From Pseudomonadota bacterium (GTDB taxonomy: Bacteria > Myxococcota_A > Polyangia > Polyangiales > Polyangiaceae), in contig JAFAER010000208.1 in NCBI GenBank assembly GCA_023423895.1, positions 13,046-77,045 on the forward strand: a stretch of 64,000 nt of DNA. Reading direction: 5' to 3'. Of this stretch, positions 55,916 through 64,000 are shown piece after piece. Position numbers and translations under genes: made by a program. Under the pieces are notes generated by a model. That model was not told where the DNA came from. It did not search any database and saw only the letters and a program-made list of their open reading frames with translations. Numbering within the stretch: position 1 is the stretch's first letter; every line of letters starts with the position of its first letter.

Positions 55916-56006
55916 CCGCAGCGCGCGTTCGGGAACAGCTCGAGCTTGGGTCGCCGCCGTGGCGGGCGGCACGCTCGAGCTTGCGCGGCGCCCGCGCATG
56001 CACGCC

Positions 56007-56675
56007 TCAGCCGTTGTTGGTCGTGGCCGCGCGCGTAGCGCCGAGCTTCTTCACCTGGGGCATCGTCCCGAAGACGTAGTCCCAGATCGGCGTCGAGACG
56101 CCGAAGCCACCGTCGTGATCGGCGTGGTGGTGAAGCATGTGGTGACGCTTGATGAACTTGCCGATGCGCGTCGTCTGCTTGAAGTGGTGCAGCGCGTAGT
56201 GGGTCCCGTCGTACATCATGTACCCGATCGCGAAGCCCGCGTAGAACGGCTCCGCGTAGCGCATCCCACCGAACGCGAAATAGAAGAGCGTGTAGAAGAT
56301 GACCGCGAGCGGCACGCTCGTGAGGAGCGGCATCACCAGGCGGTCAGCGTCGTTCGGGTAGTCGTGGTGCACGCCGTGGAGAAGGAAGTGCACGCGCCGC
56401 CCCCAGGGCGTGTCCTTGTACCAGTGGAAGATGTACCGGTGCAGGACGTATTCGGTGAGCGTCCAGACGAGGATGCCCCCGAGGACGAGCCCGAGCGTGG
56501 AGAGCAGCGGGACGTGCCGCGCCCAGGTCCGGTACATCAGCACGCCGACCATCGGGATGTAGACGACGAACGGAGTGACCGGGTGAATGCGCGAGAACTT
56601 CTCGAGGAGATCGTTCTCGAACATCCGGCAGGTCTCCGGACGCTTGGAGCGGGTGGCTTGGGCGATCTGGTTCAC
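56007..56675 (-). CDS. Fatty-acid hydroxylase/sterol desaturase family protein
   Basis: A 222-residue di-iron membrane enzyme. The His motifs are in order: HRYIFH near 82, HGVHHDY near 103, HYALHHF near 158 and HHMLHHHADHDGGFG near 174-188, ending IWDYVFGTMPQVKKL. Four hydrophobic segments surround them. Spacing fits FA2H-type hydroxylases, which put an alpha-hydroxyl on acyl chains (for example in ceramides or other sphingolipids). GTG 56675 is used; GTG 56711 would add 12 residues. It is divergent from the MarR regulator. Confidence 0.88.
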   Translation of the reverse strand: MNQIAQATRSKRPETCRMFENDLLEKFSRIHPVTPFVVYIPMVGVLMYRTWARHVPLLSTLGLVLGGILVWTLTEYVLHRYIFHWYKDTPWGRRVHFLLHGVHHDYPNDADRLVMPLLTSVPLAVIFYTLFYFAFGGMRYAEPFYAGFAIGYMMYDGTHYALHHFKQTTRIGKFIKRHHMLHHHADHDGGFGVSTPIWDYVFGTMPQVKKLGATRAATTNNG

Positions 56676-56711
56676 GGGACTGTTCGCTTCCGGGCAAGCG
56701 GGGGTTAGCAC

Positions 56712-57141
56712 GCGTCAGGCCGACCGGCGAGGCCTCAAGTTACGCAGGCCACACTAAAGAGCAAAATCATCCGATGCAACCGGCCTTCTCCGCGCATCGC
56801 CGAGGGCCCCATCAACGGGTCTTCCCTCGTCGTTGGATGCATCTCTACGCGCGACGGTCGCGAGCGGACGCGTGATTTTCTCGTGCGAACACTCGGGCGT
56901 GCTCGCGTTCCGCTGCACGCGTCGCGCTCTGGCTCTTCCGCTGCGTGGGTGTCGAGACGATGGCGCATCCCGTCGCGCGTAGCGCCGCTCGTGAACCGAG
57001 CATCGCGCGTAGAGGCCTGCGCAGCGAACGCGCGCACGCGTTCGGCCTTCACGTCGCTCACGCAAGAATTCGCAGCGATTTCGAACGGAACAACTCGAGG
57101 CTTGACGCGAGGGCAAGACTTGTAGAGTACAGGGGCCTCCC
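56712..57141. other. Divergent intergenic region before the MarR gene
   Basis: 430 bp without a convincing gene between the hydroxylase and the MarR regulator. TTGACG at 57102-57107 and TAGAGT at 57123-57128 could be a short-spaced (15 bp) promoter for the MarR gene, overlapped by the palindrome listed next. Confidence 0.5.
57121..57131 (+). promoter_or_regulatory. TGTA-GAG-TACA palindrome before the MarR gene
   Basis: A perfect inverted repeat 10 bp before the ATG at 57142, overlapping the probable -10 box. Position fits an autoregulatory operator of the MarR protein. It is short, so chance is possible. Confidence 0.35.
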
Positions 57142-57570
57142 ATGGCCGACCAGGACAGGTTCGCGCGCGCCCTCCTCGCCGTTGCACGTGGTCTCGGCCG
57201 CATTGCTCGTGAGCGCGCGCGCGCCGGTGACGTCACTCCGCAGCAAGCAGAGACGCTGCAGCTCATCGCCGAGCGAGGAGCCCTCTCCACCTCGACGCTC
57301 GCGACGTTGCTCGGCATTGATCCGTCCACGGCGAGCCGCAACCTCTCGGGGCTCGAGCGCGCGGGCCTCATCGCACGCCAGAAGGGGTCCGACGATGGGC
57401 GCCAGACGGACGTCCGGCTCACGCCACGCGGCCGACGCGCAGCGCAAGCCGTGGGGACCGGCGCCGCCTCGGCGTTCGCATCGCTGCTCGACCGCGTGCC
57501 CCGGAGTGACCGCGCCAAGGTCGTCGACGCGCTCGAGGTGCTCGTGAAGGTCCTCGATCAGACGAGGTAG
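57142..57570 (+). CDS. MarR-family transcriptional regulator
   Basis: A 142-residue regulator with a winged helix: ERGALSTSTLATLLGIDPST is the HTH (about 44-64), LIARQKGSDDGRQTDVRLTPRG the beta wing (about 75-97) with the conserved Asp/Arg residues. Flanking helices form the dimer. It likely senses a small molecule and represses itself or the divergent hydroxylase gene. Ligand unknown. Confidence 0.88.
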   Translation: MADQDRFARALLAVARGLGRIARERARAGDVTPQQAETLQLIAERGALSTSTLATLLGIDPSTASRNLSGLERAGLIARQKGSDDGRQTDVRLTPRGRRAAQAVGTGAASAFASLLDRVPRSDRAKVVDALEVLVKVLDQTR

Positions 57571-57614
57571 TGCCCGTCCGTCTCCGGCCGGCGGAGGGCT
57601 GCTAGTCTACGCCG

Positions 57615-57794
57615 ATGAGCGGCGGCGGCCGGACCGTTCTCTTCGGGCTCCTCGGGATCATGATCTCGCTGGCGACCGCGTTCGTCCTCCATCACCAGCA
57701 CCAGCGGCGCGTGCACGAACGTGAGAGGACGACCGAGTCCACGTCGAAGCGGCCCGCAGCGCCGCCCTCCCCTCCCACCAAACGCCGCCCCTGA
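57615..57794 (+). CDS. Small membrane protein (59 aa)
   Basis: A 59-residue protein starting MSGGGRTVLFGLLGIMISLA with one membrane segment (about 7-26), then a His/Gln/Arg-rich cytosolic stretch and a Ser/Pro/Lys tail. The frame begins at ATG 57615, 45 bp after the MarR stop, and is clean with genome-like codon use. Function unknown; could belong to the MarR transcript. Confidence 0.5.
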   Translation: MSGGGRTVLFGLLGIMISLATAFVLHHQHQRRVHERERTTESTSKRPAAPPSPPTKRRP

Positions 57795-57850
57795 CGACGC
57801 GCGCAAGAGGAGGTAGAGCGCGCAGCGCTTCCGTGGCGCCGTCACGCGGC

Positions 57851-57880
57851 TCCGCTCAGCCCCGCTCAGCCCCGCTCAGC
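57851..57880 (+). repeat. 10-bp tandem repeat, three copies
   Basis: CCCGCTCAGC occurs three times in a row (the first unit begins with T) just after the stop of the giant vWA gene. The next bases CCCCGTCAGGGG form a 4-bp hairpin that contains that stop codon. This may help end the transcript. Confidence 0.7.
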
Positions 57881-57884
57881 CCCG

Positions 57885-60800
57885 TCAGGGGAGGCTGAAG
57901 CTCTTGCCGACCCTCGCCGGAGGCCCCGTGAACGGAGCCATCGACGCATTGAAGAACGCCGTTTGCACGCAGCGGCCCGCCGGCGTGCCGCTGAAGTTGG
58001 CGTCGTCGACGACGACCTCCGACACGCGGCCGGTCGGCGCGAAGGTCACCATCACGTGTCCGGTCCCGACCTGCCCGCTGGCGCCGCAGTGCCGGACGCT
58101 GACGTTCGCGAGCGCGCTCGCCGCCGCGCTCTGGTTGAACGTGCTCATCGGCGGAGGTGAGGGTGGCGTGAACCGGCGGTCGTCGATCGGCACGAGCTCC
58201 GATTCCCAGCGCACGTCGACACGACCAATCTGCGTGCGAGCGCCCGTGAGCGTGAACGGGATCGCGCGCGTCTGCCCGAATGCCTTCACCGTGACGGTCC
58301 CGCTGACGGGAGCCGTCGCATCCGCTGCGTTTGCGCGGACGACTTCGACGAGGAACGCCCCCGCCTCGCCGCTCGACAGCGCGACGGTCTCGTGATCGCG
58401 CGCCGTCGCGGCCTCGACGCGAGCGCCCTTCATGCGCGTGACCGCACCGGCCCGCCGGCCGGCGGGATCCACGAGCGCGATGTCGAGATCGCTTCCGCCG
58501 TTCCATGTCGCCGACACGACGACGTCACCGAAGGCGCCCTCTGACTTTTGCGCTTCGAGCTTCGCGAGCGTCGTGGAGACGGCCTTTCGCTTCGCATCGT
58601 CGAGGCTCGCGAGCCAGCGATCGGCCGACGCGCCCCTGCCCTGCGCGCGTTCGCAGGTGACGGCGCGCGCGACCGCTTCCGGATCGGTGCTCCGAAGCTC
58701 TGCAGCGGCGACGTGGAAGGCACATGCCTCGGGCTTGCCGATGCGGTCGTACGACCGCGCGACCGCCTGCGCGAAGGTGAAGGCATCGGCTGGAGTGAGC
58801 GCGCTCGCTGCGAGCGCCCCGCCGAGGATGCGGAGGGAGCTCTCGCGGTCGCCGCGCCGCGCGGCGACGTCCGCGCGCCCCACGATGACGTCCACGTCGA
58901 GAGGATCTCGCGCCGACCACTTCTCGAGCGTCTCGCCGAGCTCGTCGAGCTGGCCCGAGAGCGCGAGGAGCCGGGCAAGGTCCTTGTGCTTCGCGCGCTC
59001 GTCCGGTGCTGCCGCGACGGCGGCGCGGGCCTGAACGATCTTGTCGGCGGTGACGGCGGGGCCGCCGTCGGCGTGCAGCGTCGCGCGCCGCACGAAGACC
59101 TTCTTCATCAAGCGCCCGCCCCGGGGCGCATCGGCCAGAGCGTTCTCCAACTTGTCCGCGCTGAAGTGACGCCGACCCTGCGCGTCGACCGTCACTGGGG
59201 CCGCGGTCGCTCCCTTCGCCGGACGTGAAGGTGGAGGTGGAGGTGCTGCAGGGGCAGGCGCCATCGTGGGCGCCGGCTTGGTCGACGGCCCGCGCGAAGC
59301 GCCGAGGTCGCCGAGGCCCGAGCCGCCGGCGCCGAATCCGTGACCGGTCGCCTTTTCGTCCTTCTTCGCCTCCTCACGAGCGAATGCGCCGATTCCGCTC
59401 GTCGCTTCGTCGTCGAAGAGTGGATCGGCGACCGACTCACTCGGGTCGCTCCGGTCGGAGCTGCTCTTCCCGCTCGCGAAGACGGCGCCCTGGGCGAGAG
59501 CCTCCCCGGTCCACTGGGGCCCGTGCGCCGCCCGCTCGATGCCGAATGCCTTGAACATCGCCTCGCTCTCGAGCACGAGCAGCGACGTCGTCCGCGACGG
59601 CACCGAGAACTGGCGCGATAGCGCGACGAGCTCAGGGCGGGCCGAGTCGCCGGGTTGCCGCTCGCGATCCGCGATGCGGGCCGCCGCGTAGAGACGCGGA
59701 ACGAAGGCGTTCCCGGCGTCGGTCGTGGCGCGCACGTCGATCGGGTACTTCGCCTCGAAGGGCTCGCCGCCGACCTTGCCGCGAAGAACGATCTCGCCCT
59801 TCACTGCGTCACCGCTCATGCGTGCGGTCACGATCGTCTCCGCTCCTGCCCGAAGAGGCGCGATCGCGGCGGGCGCCGAGTCGTGCAGCCCCTCGGGCAG
59901 CACCACCTCGACGTCGCGGAGCGTCGTTCCGTACGTCGCGTTCAGGACCTCGATGGCGGTCGCCTCGAGACGTTGTCCGGGCTGATAAGGGACGACGACA
60001 CCGCCACCACCCCGCGCGATGTCCGACAGCAGGTTGACGTCTGCGTCCGCGCCGATCGGCACGGTCACGACGAGGCCCCGCGCATCCGCGACCGCATCCG
60101 CGACCTCGGCGGAGATCCGGGACGCCGACCGATAGCCGGCCGTCGCCACGCCGTCCGAGAGCACCGCGATGCGGAGATCACGGCTGCCGTCGTGACCTCC
60201 GAGCTTCGATGCCGTGCGAACCGCGCCGACGAGATCGCTCGCGCCGTCCGGAGTGATGCCCTGGAGGAAAGCATCGACGTCGTGCGCGCTCGGAGCGCCC
60301 GGAGCGACGAATCCACCCGGCAGGGTCTTGCAGCTCACGTCACACGCGACGACGGTGACCCGATCGCGCCGGTCCATCTCTTGCGTCATCTGGATCGCGA
60401 GCCGCTTCGCCCGCGCAAAGCGCTCGCCGTACATCGTTCGCCCGGCATCGACGACGATCACCTGGTCGCGAGGTTTGCTCTCGGACCACTTCGGCAGCTT
60501 CGGACGCAGCGCGATCGCGACGAAAGGATCCGTGCCGATCGGATCTGCGACGTTCGCGTTCGTCTTCGGCGCCGCCGAGCCTGCCGCCTGCACCTCGCCC
60601 CGGTACGCCCATGCCGTCGCGTCCGTGGTCTGGTCGGCGAGACCGTATTCGATGGACAGGTCGCCCGAAGGCGAGAACGAGGTCATCGTCGTCGCGAGAC
60701 GCGCGGCGCTGCCATCGGCAACAGCCGCGTCCCGCGCGAGCTCGTAGCCCCGGACGCGCACCGGCACCTTCGGATCGTGCCCGAGCACCTGTGCGTCGAT

Positions 60801-62351
60801 CGACAGCTCGTCGATCGTGATCTTGCTCGAAGAGCCTTGCGGCAGCGGATAGACATAGCGGCGAACGCCGGAGACGGGCGCGACGGTCTCCGTGTAGGAG
60901 ATGACGACGCGACGCGACCCGCGCTTCGGGATCGGAAAGATGCGGAGCTCGAAGCGCCCGCCGCGCTGCCACTCGAGGAGCGCAGGGTCGTGCCAGGGAC
61001 CCGGCACCCAGACGATCTCTTCTCTCGGCTTCGGCGCCTTCGGAGCAGCGTTCTGGATGGCGCCGCGCCAGATGGCCGCCGCCTTTGCCTTGTCGATGAA
61101 CTCACCGTCGAGGAGCTTGCCGTCGACCTCGAGCGCGAGGCGCTCGATCTGGGCGCCGGGCGGCAACGGGAACCGATAGATCCCCTCGAGCTCGTCGTCG
61201 GTGTCGTTGGCGAACGTCTCGTCGATCTCGGTGCGCGCGACGTTCCCCGCGATACGGATCTTCACCGCGTGCTTCTGCAGGCGGACCGCGCGGTCTTTCT
61301 CGTCCGTGCGGCCGGGTCGCTTCGCGCGGAGCTCGCCGAGGCCGCTCGCCGGCGCCTCCGCGTCCTCGTTGTGCGTCGTGAGCAGTTGCTCGCCGAAGGC
61401 AGCGCGCTGGGCGAGATCATTCGCCGGAGCCACGTCGACCCTACCGTCCTTCCCGACGACCCCTTCCTGGCCCGCCGAGACCTTGCGGCTCTCCGTCGTC
61501 GACTTCACCTCGACCTCGCCGCGAAGCACCTCGACGTTCGTCCGGTCCGTAGCGGCGGTGACGGCGAGCTTCGTCCCGAGGACGTTCACGTGGCCGCTCG
61601 GCGTCTCGAGCTGAGCGGGCGGCGCACCGTCCACGTGCGCGACGTCCGCGAGGATCGCGCCCTCGTTCACGGTCAGCATCCGCGGCGCGTGCTCGACGAC
61701 GACGTCGGTCGCGCGATCGAGGACCACGATGCTTCCGTCGTCCAGCGAGAGGCGTGCGCGCGTTCGACCGTCGGTGACGAGGTGCATCCCCGGCGTGATC
61801 TCGGCGCCCTCCGCCAGCACGATCTTGCCGGAAGGCGTGACGACGGTGAGCCCGGTCGCCTCGCCTGCGTCTGCGCCGCTCCGCGCGATCTGGGCGACCT
61901 TCCCATGCCATGCACGCGAAGCGGCAGCCGTGGGGGAGCGCTGATGATCGGCGATGACGACGCCGACGAGGGCGCTCGCACCGATGCTCGCGCACGCAGC
62001 CAGCACGAGCCACAGCGACCTTCGGCTGTTTCGCGGCGTCGCCGTCGTGCCGGGCACCTCCGTCCGCACGCGCGTCTCGCTGATGCGGTCTCCGCTCGCG
62101 TGCTCTTCCGTGCCGACCGAGCGAGCAGCAGCCGTCTCTTCGGCGATCTTCGCAAGCCGATCAGCAAGGGGCGGAGATGCCTGGAAGTCGTCGCCAGCCT
62201 TCGCGATTCGCCCCGTCAGGCGCTCGAGCGTGTGGGAAGCATCGCGGCAGTCGTCACACGCAGCGATGTGCTCATGGAGCGCCCCGTCCGCCGTTCCGTC
62301 GAGCAAACCGATCACGTCCTCGCGGAAGCGATTGCAACGTGCCGCGCTCAT
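57885..62351 (-). CDS. Giant zinc-finger/FecR/VIT/vWA/TonB-like membrane protein
   Basis: A 1488-residue protein coupled to an ECF sigma factor. Order: zf-HC2 anti-sigma-type finger (Cys6, His28, Cys32, Cys35); one membrane segment (about 112-134); FecR domain (about 155-300; VVTPSGKIVLAEGAEITPG); VIT domain (about 345-470; ARTEIDETFANDTDDELEG); vWA domain (about 615-780), whose MIDAS reads VDAGRT and is degenerate; a long middle region with helical repeats (about 1080-1230); a region with SATWNGGSDLDIALVDPAG (about 1260); and a C-terminal TonB/AgmX-like domain with two Cys (VSVRHCGASGQVGTGHVMVT to the end). The finger is cytosolic and the rest periplasmic. ATG 62351 overlaps the sigma stop by 4 bp. 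Confidence 0.85.
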   Translation of the reverse strand: MSAARCNRFREDVIGLLDGTADGALHEHIAACDDCRDASHTLERLTGRIAKAGDDFQASPPLADRLAKIAEETAAARSVGTEEHASGDRISETRVRTEVPGTTATPRNSRRSLWLVLAACASIGASALVGVVIADHQRSPTAAASRAWHGKVAQIARSGADAGEATGLTVVTPSGKIVLAEGAEITPGMHLVTDGRTRARLSLDDGSIVVLDRATDVVVEHAPRMLTVNEGAILADVAHVDGAPPAQLETPSGHVNVLGTKLAVTAATDRTNVEVLRGEVEVKSTTESRKVSAGQEGVVGKDGRVDVAPANDLAQRAAFGEQLLTTHNEDAEAPASGLGELRAKRPGRTDEKDRAVRLQKHAVKIRIAGNVARTEIDETFANDTDDELEGIYRFPLPPGAQIERLALEVDGKLLDGEFIDKAKAAAIWRGAIQNAAPKAPKPREEIVWVPGPWHDPALLEWQRGGRFELRIFPIPKRGSRRVVISYTETVAPVSGVRRYVYPLPQGSSSKITIDELSIDAQVLGHDPKVPVRVRGYELARDAAVADGSAARLATTMTSFSPSGDLSIEYGLADQTTDATAWAYRGEVQAAGSAAPKTNANVADPIGTDPFVAIALRPKLPKWSESKPRDQVIVVDAGRTMYGERFARAKRLAIQMTQEMDRRDRVTVVACDVSCKTLPGGFVAPGAPSAHDVDAFLQGITPDGASDLVGAVRTASKLGGHDGSRDLRIAVLSDGVATAGYRSASRISAEVADAVADARGLVVTVPIGADADVNLLSDIARGGGGVVVPYQPGQRLEATAIEVLNATYGTTLRDVEVVLPEGLHDSAPAAIAPLRAGAETIVTARMSGDAVKGEIVLRGKVGGEPFEAKYPIDVRATTDAGNAFVPRLYAAARIADRERQPGDSARPELVALSRQFSVPSRTTSLLVLESEAMFKAFGIERAAHGPQWTGEALAQGAVFASGKSSSDRSDPSESVADPLFDDEATSGIGAFAREEAKKDEKATGHGFGAGGSGLGDLGASRGPSTKPAPTMAPAPAAPPPPPSRPAKGATAAPVTVDAQGRRHFSADKLENALADAPRGGRLMKKVFVRRATLHADGGPAVTADKIVQARAAVAAAPDERAKHKDLARLLALSGQLDELGETLEKWSARDPLDVDVIVGRADVAARRGDRESSLRILGGALAASALTPADAFTFAQAVARSYDRIGKPEACAFHVAAAELRSTDPEAVARAVTCERAQGRGASADRWLASLDDAKRKAVSTTLAKLEAQKSEGAFGDVVVSATWNGGSDLDIALVDPAGRRAGAVTRMKGARVEAATARDHETVALSSGEAGAFLVEVVRANAADATAPVSGTVTVKAFGQTRAIPFTLTGARTQIGRVDVRWESELVPIDDRRFTPPSPPPMSTFNQSAAASALANVSVRHCGASGQVGTGHVMVTFAPTGRVSEVVVDDANFSGTPAGRCVQTAFFNASMAPFTGPPARVGKSFSLP

Positions 62352-62875
62352 CGCGCACCTCCGACTTCGCCGGGCGCATTCGCCAAGAGCTCCTCGAGCC
62401 CACGCGCGAGGCGCGCTCTCGCCGTCGCGAGCTCGACGTTGCACGCGATGGCGACGTCGTTCGCATCGAGACCGCCGACGAGGAAGAGGACGACCGCTTC
62501 GCGCTCCGTCGGCCGCAGCGTCGCGAGTGCGGCTCGTGCAGGGACGGCCGCAGCGGCGCCGAGGCGCTCGGTTCCTGGTGCAGCGTCGTCCTCTGCGGGA
62601 AGGCCGCTGCGCGTCCGGAGAGGCAACTTCGAGAGGTGGACGGCACACGTCGAGCGAACGAGCCCGAGTAACCACGCGAGTGGGCGCGCGCCTTCCGGTC
62701 TCGCCCGCGTGCTCGCCTCCCGCGCGACATGTTCGAGCACGCGCTCGACACGTGCGGCGTCGGCGAGGAGGGCCATCGCGACGCGGCACATGACGACGGC
62801 GTGCTCACGGAGCTGGTCCGCGAGCTCGCCGTCAGCGTCGCCGTCGTGTGTTCTCGTCCCCTCGCCCGTGCTCAT
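62348..62875 (-). CDS. ECF RNA polymerase sigma factor
   Basis: A 175-residue sigma70-like factor. Region 2 (about 20-85) is recognisable but divergent; region 4 is clear near 110-165: LATLRPTEREAVVLFLVGGL and then VAIACNVELATARARLARGL. It overlaps the giant downstream gene, whose N-terminus has an anti-sigma-type zinc finger, so the pair is a sigma/anti-sigma system by position and domain. ATG 62875 is preferred over ATG 62896 because the predicted promoter (62906-62932) would leave almost no leader for the latter. Confidence 0.85.
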   Translation of the reverse strand: MSTGEGTRTHDGDADGELADQLREHAVVMCRVAMALLADAARVERVLEHVAREASTRARPEGARPLAWLLGLVRSTCAVHLSKLPLRTRSGLPAEDDAAPGTERLGAAAAVPARAALATLRPTEREAVVLFLVGGLDANDVAIACNVELATARARLARGLEELLANAPGEVGGAR

Positions 62876-62905
62876 GGCCCGTCCGACCGCTCTCATGATC
62901 GGTCA

Positions 62906-62932
62906 TCCGACGCCCGGCAGAGGCAAAAGTTC
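62906..62932 (-). promoter_or_regulatory. ECF-type autoregulatory promoter candidate
   Basis: On the minus strand AGAACTT is followed by GTCGGA: GAACTT 62932-62927, 16 bp, TCGGA 62910-62906, the spacing of ECF promoters. It lies 30 bp before the sigma gene start, as expected when a sigma factor transcribes itself. A similar box pair is at 18565-18590. Confidence 0.5.
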
Positions 62933-62947
62933 TCGACACGCTCGGCT

Positions 62948-63043
62948 TTCAGTCCTCAGACCTCGGATGGATGCGGCTGGACGCTCCTTCCAGGTAGGGG
63001 CCGCAGCTGGCCGCCACCTGGGTTCCGAGGGCTCAGGACTGAA
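62948..63043. other. Long nested inverted repeat
   Basis: Outer arms of 20 bp (62948-62967 and 63024-63043) pair with two mismatches. Inside, CCAGGT (62990-62995) pairs with ACCTGG (63016-63021) around a GGCC-rich core. The element lies after the DUF433 stop and before the sigma promoter, so it could terminate one transcript or fold into a structured RNA. Confidence 0.65.
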
Positions 63044-63101
63044 TCCGGAGCCGCCACGTCACGCGGCGACATGCGCCGGACATGAATGGCCTCGTCTTCT
63101 C

Positions 63102-63437
63102 TCAGGTCTTTTTCGGGAACGGTAGGTTCGTCTGATCCATCCGTCCCGGCACGCGTTCGGGCTCCGACTCGAGCAGCGCTCGCTCGCGATCGAGATCGGC
63201 TTCGACGAGCTCCTCGTTGTCGTACGCGAACGCCAGTCCGCCGAGGACCTTGGCCCACCCTAGACTCGGGTACCGTTTCACCAGGGTCTCGACGGACACA
63301 CCCTTCCGGTGCCATGCCCAGAGGCGACGTACAGGCACGCGAGTTCCACGCACGACGGGACTGCCGCCGAGCAGGTCATCGCGCACCTCCACGTGCGGAT
63401 GCTGGACGAGGACGGGAGGGAGGCGTCCGTTCACCAC
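63102..63437 (-). CDS. DUF433 domain protein (antitoxin-like)
   Basis: A 111-residue protein with the DUF433 pattern: LLGGSPVVRGTRVPVRRLWA near 22-41, then GVSVETLVKRYPSLGWAKV, a winged-helix-like DNA-binding fold. DUF433 proteins are usually antitoxins next to a DUF5615/PIN-like toxin gene. No toxin gene lies on either side here, so it may be a solitary regulator or an orphan. GTG 63437 is the start chosen. Confidence 0.8.
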   Translation of the reverse strand: MVNGRLPPVLVQHPHVEVRDDLLGGSPVVRGTRVPVRRLWAWHRKGVSVETLVKRYPSLGWAKVLGGLAFAYDNEELVEADLDRERALLESEPERVPGRMDQTNLPFPKKT

Positions 63438-63531
63438 ACCTCTCTTGGCTCCGTTTCAAACCGGGGTCAACGTTTCGGCCGACCTGGCCGGGTAGGAGCA
63501 AGAGGTGGCTCGAACGAACCAAGTGGCCTTC

Positions 63532-63876
63532 TCAGGCCGACTTGGCCTCCTTCGACGTGTCGTGGGTCGCGGGCTCGGCTGCGGGTACCGTTGCGGACTG
63601 GCGCGGACCACGACCACGTCGGACGTGCGGGGCGACACCACCCTTCTTTCCGGCGGCACGAGCTTCCTCGCTCGTGAACTGATGAGCGGTACCGGCAGCA
63701 TGGGCGGCTTTGCCACCCTTGCTCGCGATCTCGCTCACCTTCGCGCGATCCATGGCCGCGAAGCCGCGCGGCCGACGGGGCTTGGGGGGTTCCGCGGTCG
63801 CCTCGGCAGGCTTCTGCTCCTCGGAAGGATCGCCGCCGGACGTCGGGTTGTTGTTGGGATCGAGCACGGGGTTCAT
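63532..63876 (-). CDS. KGG-motif stress protein
   Basis: A 114-residue hydrophilic protein. Residues about 38-80 hold the KGG (con-10/GsiB-like) repeats: GFAAMDRAKVSEIASKGGKA followed by HQFTSEEARAAGKKGG. The N-terminus is Pro/Glu-rich and the C-terminus Ala/Thr-rich; the whole protein is probably disordered. Such proteins accumulate in general stress or starvation. GAGGAGAG about 9 bp before the ATG is the ribosome site. The 124 bp upstream to the window end contain only a small hairpin (GGACG/CGTCC at 63899-63914). Confidence 0.85.
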   Translation of the reverse strand: MNPVLDPNNNPTSGGDPSEEQKPAEATAEPPKPRRPRGFAAMDRAKVSEIASKGGKAAHAAGTAHQFTSEEARAAGKKGGVAPHVRRGRGPRQSATVPAAEPATHDTSKEAKSA

Positions 63877-64000
63877 GACTACTACTCTCCTCGATAGGGA
63901 CGGACGAACGTCCCCCCCAGAAAACGAACGGCGGTTAGGTCGTCCGCTTTCAGTGACGAGACGCGCAGGGCGTCCTGTTTGTTCCGATGCGACGAGCTGG

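Overview
The window reads as chromosome of a high-GC Gram-negative bacterium, most likely a myxobacterium (Myxococcota, Polyangiales-like). This is inferred from strong G/C bias at third codon positions and from the mix of genes: Hanks-type kinases with long linkers or fused ATPase/TPR regions, FHA and PilZ proteins, many lipoproteins with Gly-Ser or Ala-Pro spacers, a sulfatase-modifying-factor (SUMF1) domain protein, and a vWA protein with a TonB/AgmX-like tail. No rRNA, tRNA, CRISPR array, phage or intact insertion sequence was seen. No species can be named from sequence alone.

Layout. 1-4681 (+) is a tightly coupled set: SDR reductase (cut by the window edge), acyl carrier protein, AMP-ligase, LuxE-like acyl-protein synthetase and LuxC-like acyl-CoA reductase, i.e. 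a fatty-acid-reductase type module without luciferase. 4708-8939 (-) is a sugar/lipid modification set (GT2 glycosyltransferase, NodB-like deacetylase, DegT aminotransferase, LpxD-like acyltransferase) with a decayed patch at 7742-8048; a flippase-like membrane protein follows on the plus strand (9169-10203). 10283-13396 (-) is an odd operon of LicC-like nucleotidyltransferase, MalK/UgpC-type ATPase and a Tat/lipoprotein solute-binding protein, with no permease. 13421-22239 holds a metallophosphoesterase, membrane proteins, an amino-acid permease, DUF2804, lipoproteins, a 5'-3' exonuclease-family protein and a Ser/Thr kinase. 22258-24322 (-) is an ABC-2 exporter; pgi, a methyltransferase, a TPR protein, an SDR and a double-FHA protein follow.

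30386-34978 is the glyoxylate shunt: a divergent RamB/ScfR-like regulator, malate synthase and isocitrate lyase, with paired TGTCA-N-TGACA operators between the divergent promoters. 35205-35636 encodes a bacterial cereblon-type CULT domain protein. 35868-49077 is mostly small secreted or lipid-anchored proteins, a FabH-type synthase, a Gly/Ser-repeat trypsin-like lipoprotein with Thr in place of the catalytic Ser, two PilZ proteins and a SUMF1 protein. 49250-55286 (-) has a LURP-one-like protein, a DUF2723 membrane protein and a 1178-residue kinase-ATPase-TPR protein. 55724-57794 has small membrane proteins, a fatty-acid hydroxylase and a MarR regulator. 57885-62875 (-) is an ECF sigma factor overlapping a 1488-residue protein that joins an anti-sigma-type zinc finger, FecR, VIT, vWA and TonB-like C-terminal domains. 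DUF433 and KGG-motif proteins close the window.

Most worth a second look: the non-luminescent Lux-type module beside aminosugar genes; the sigma factor with its giant vWA partner and a matching promoter; the CULT protein; the glyoxylate operator region; and a hairpin element placed directly on two stop codons with compensatory base changes.
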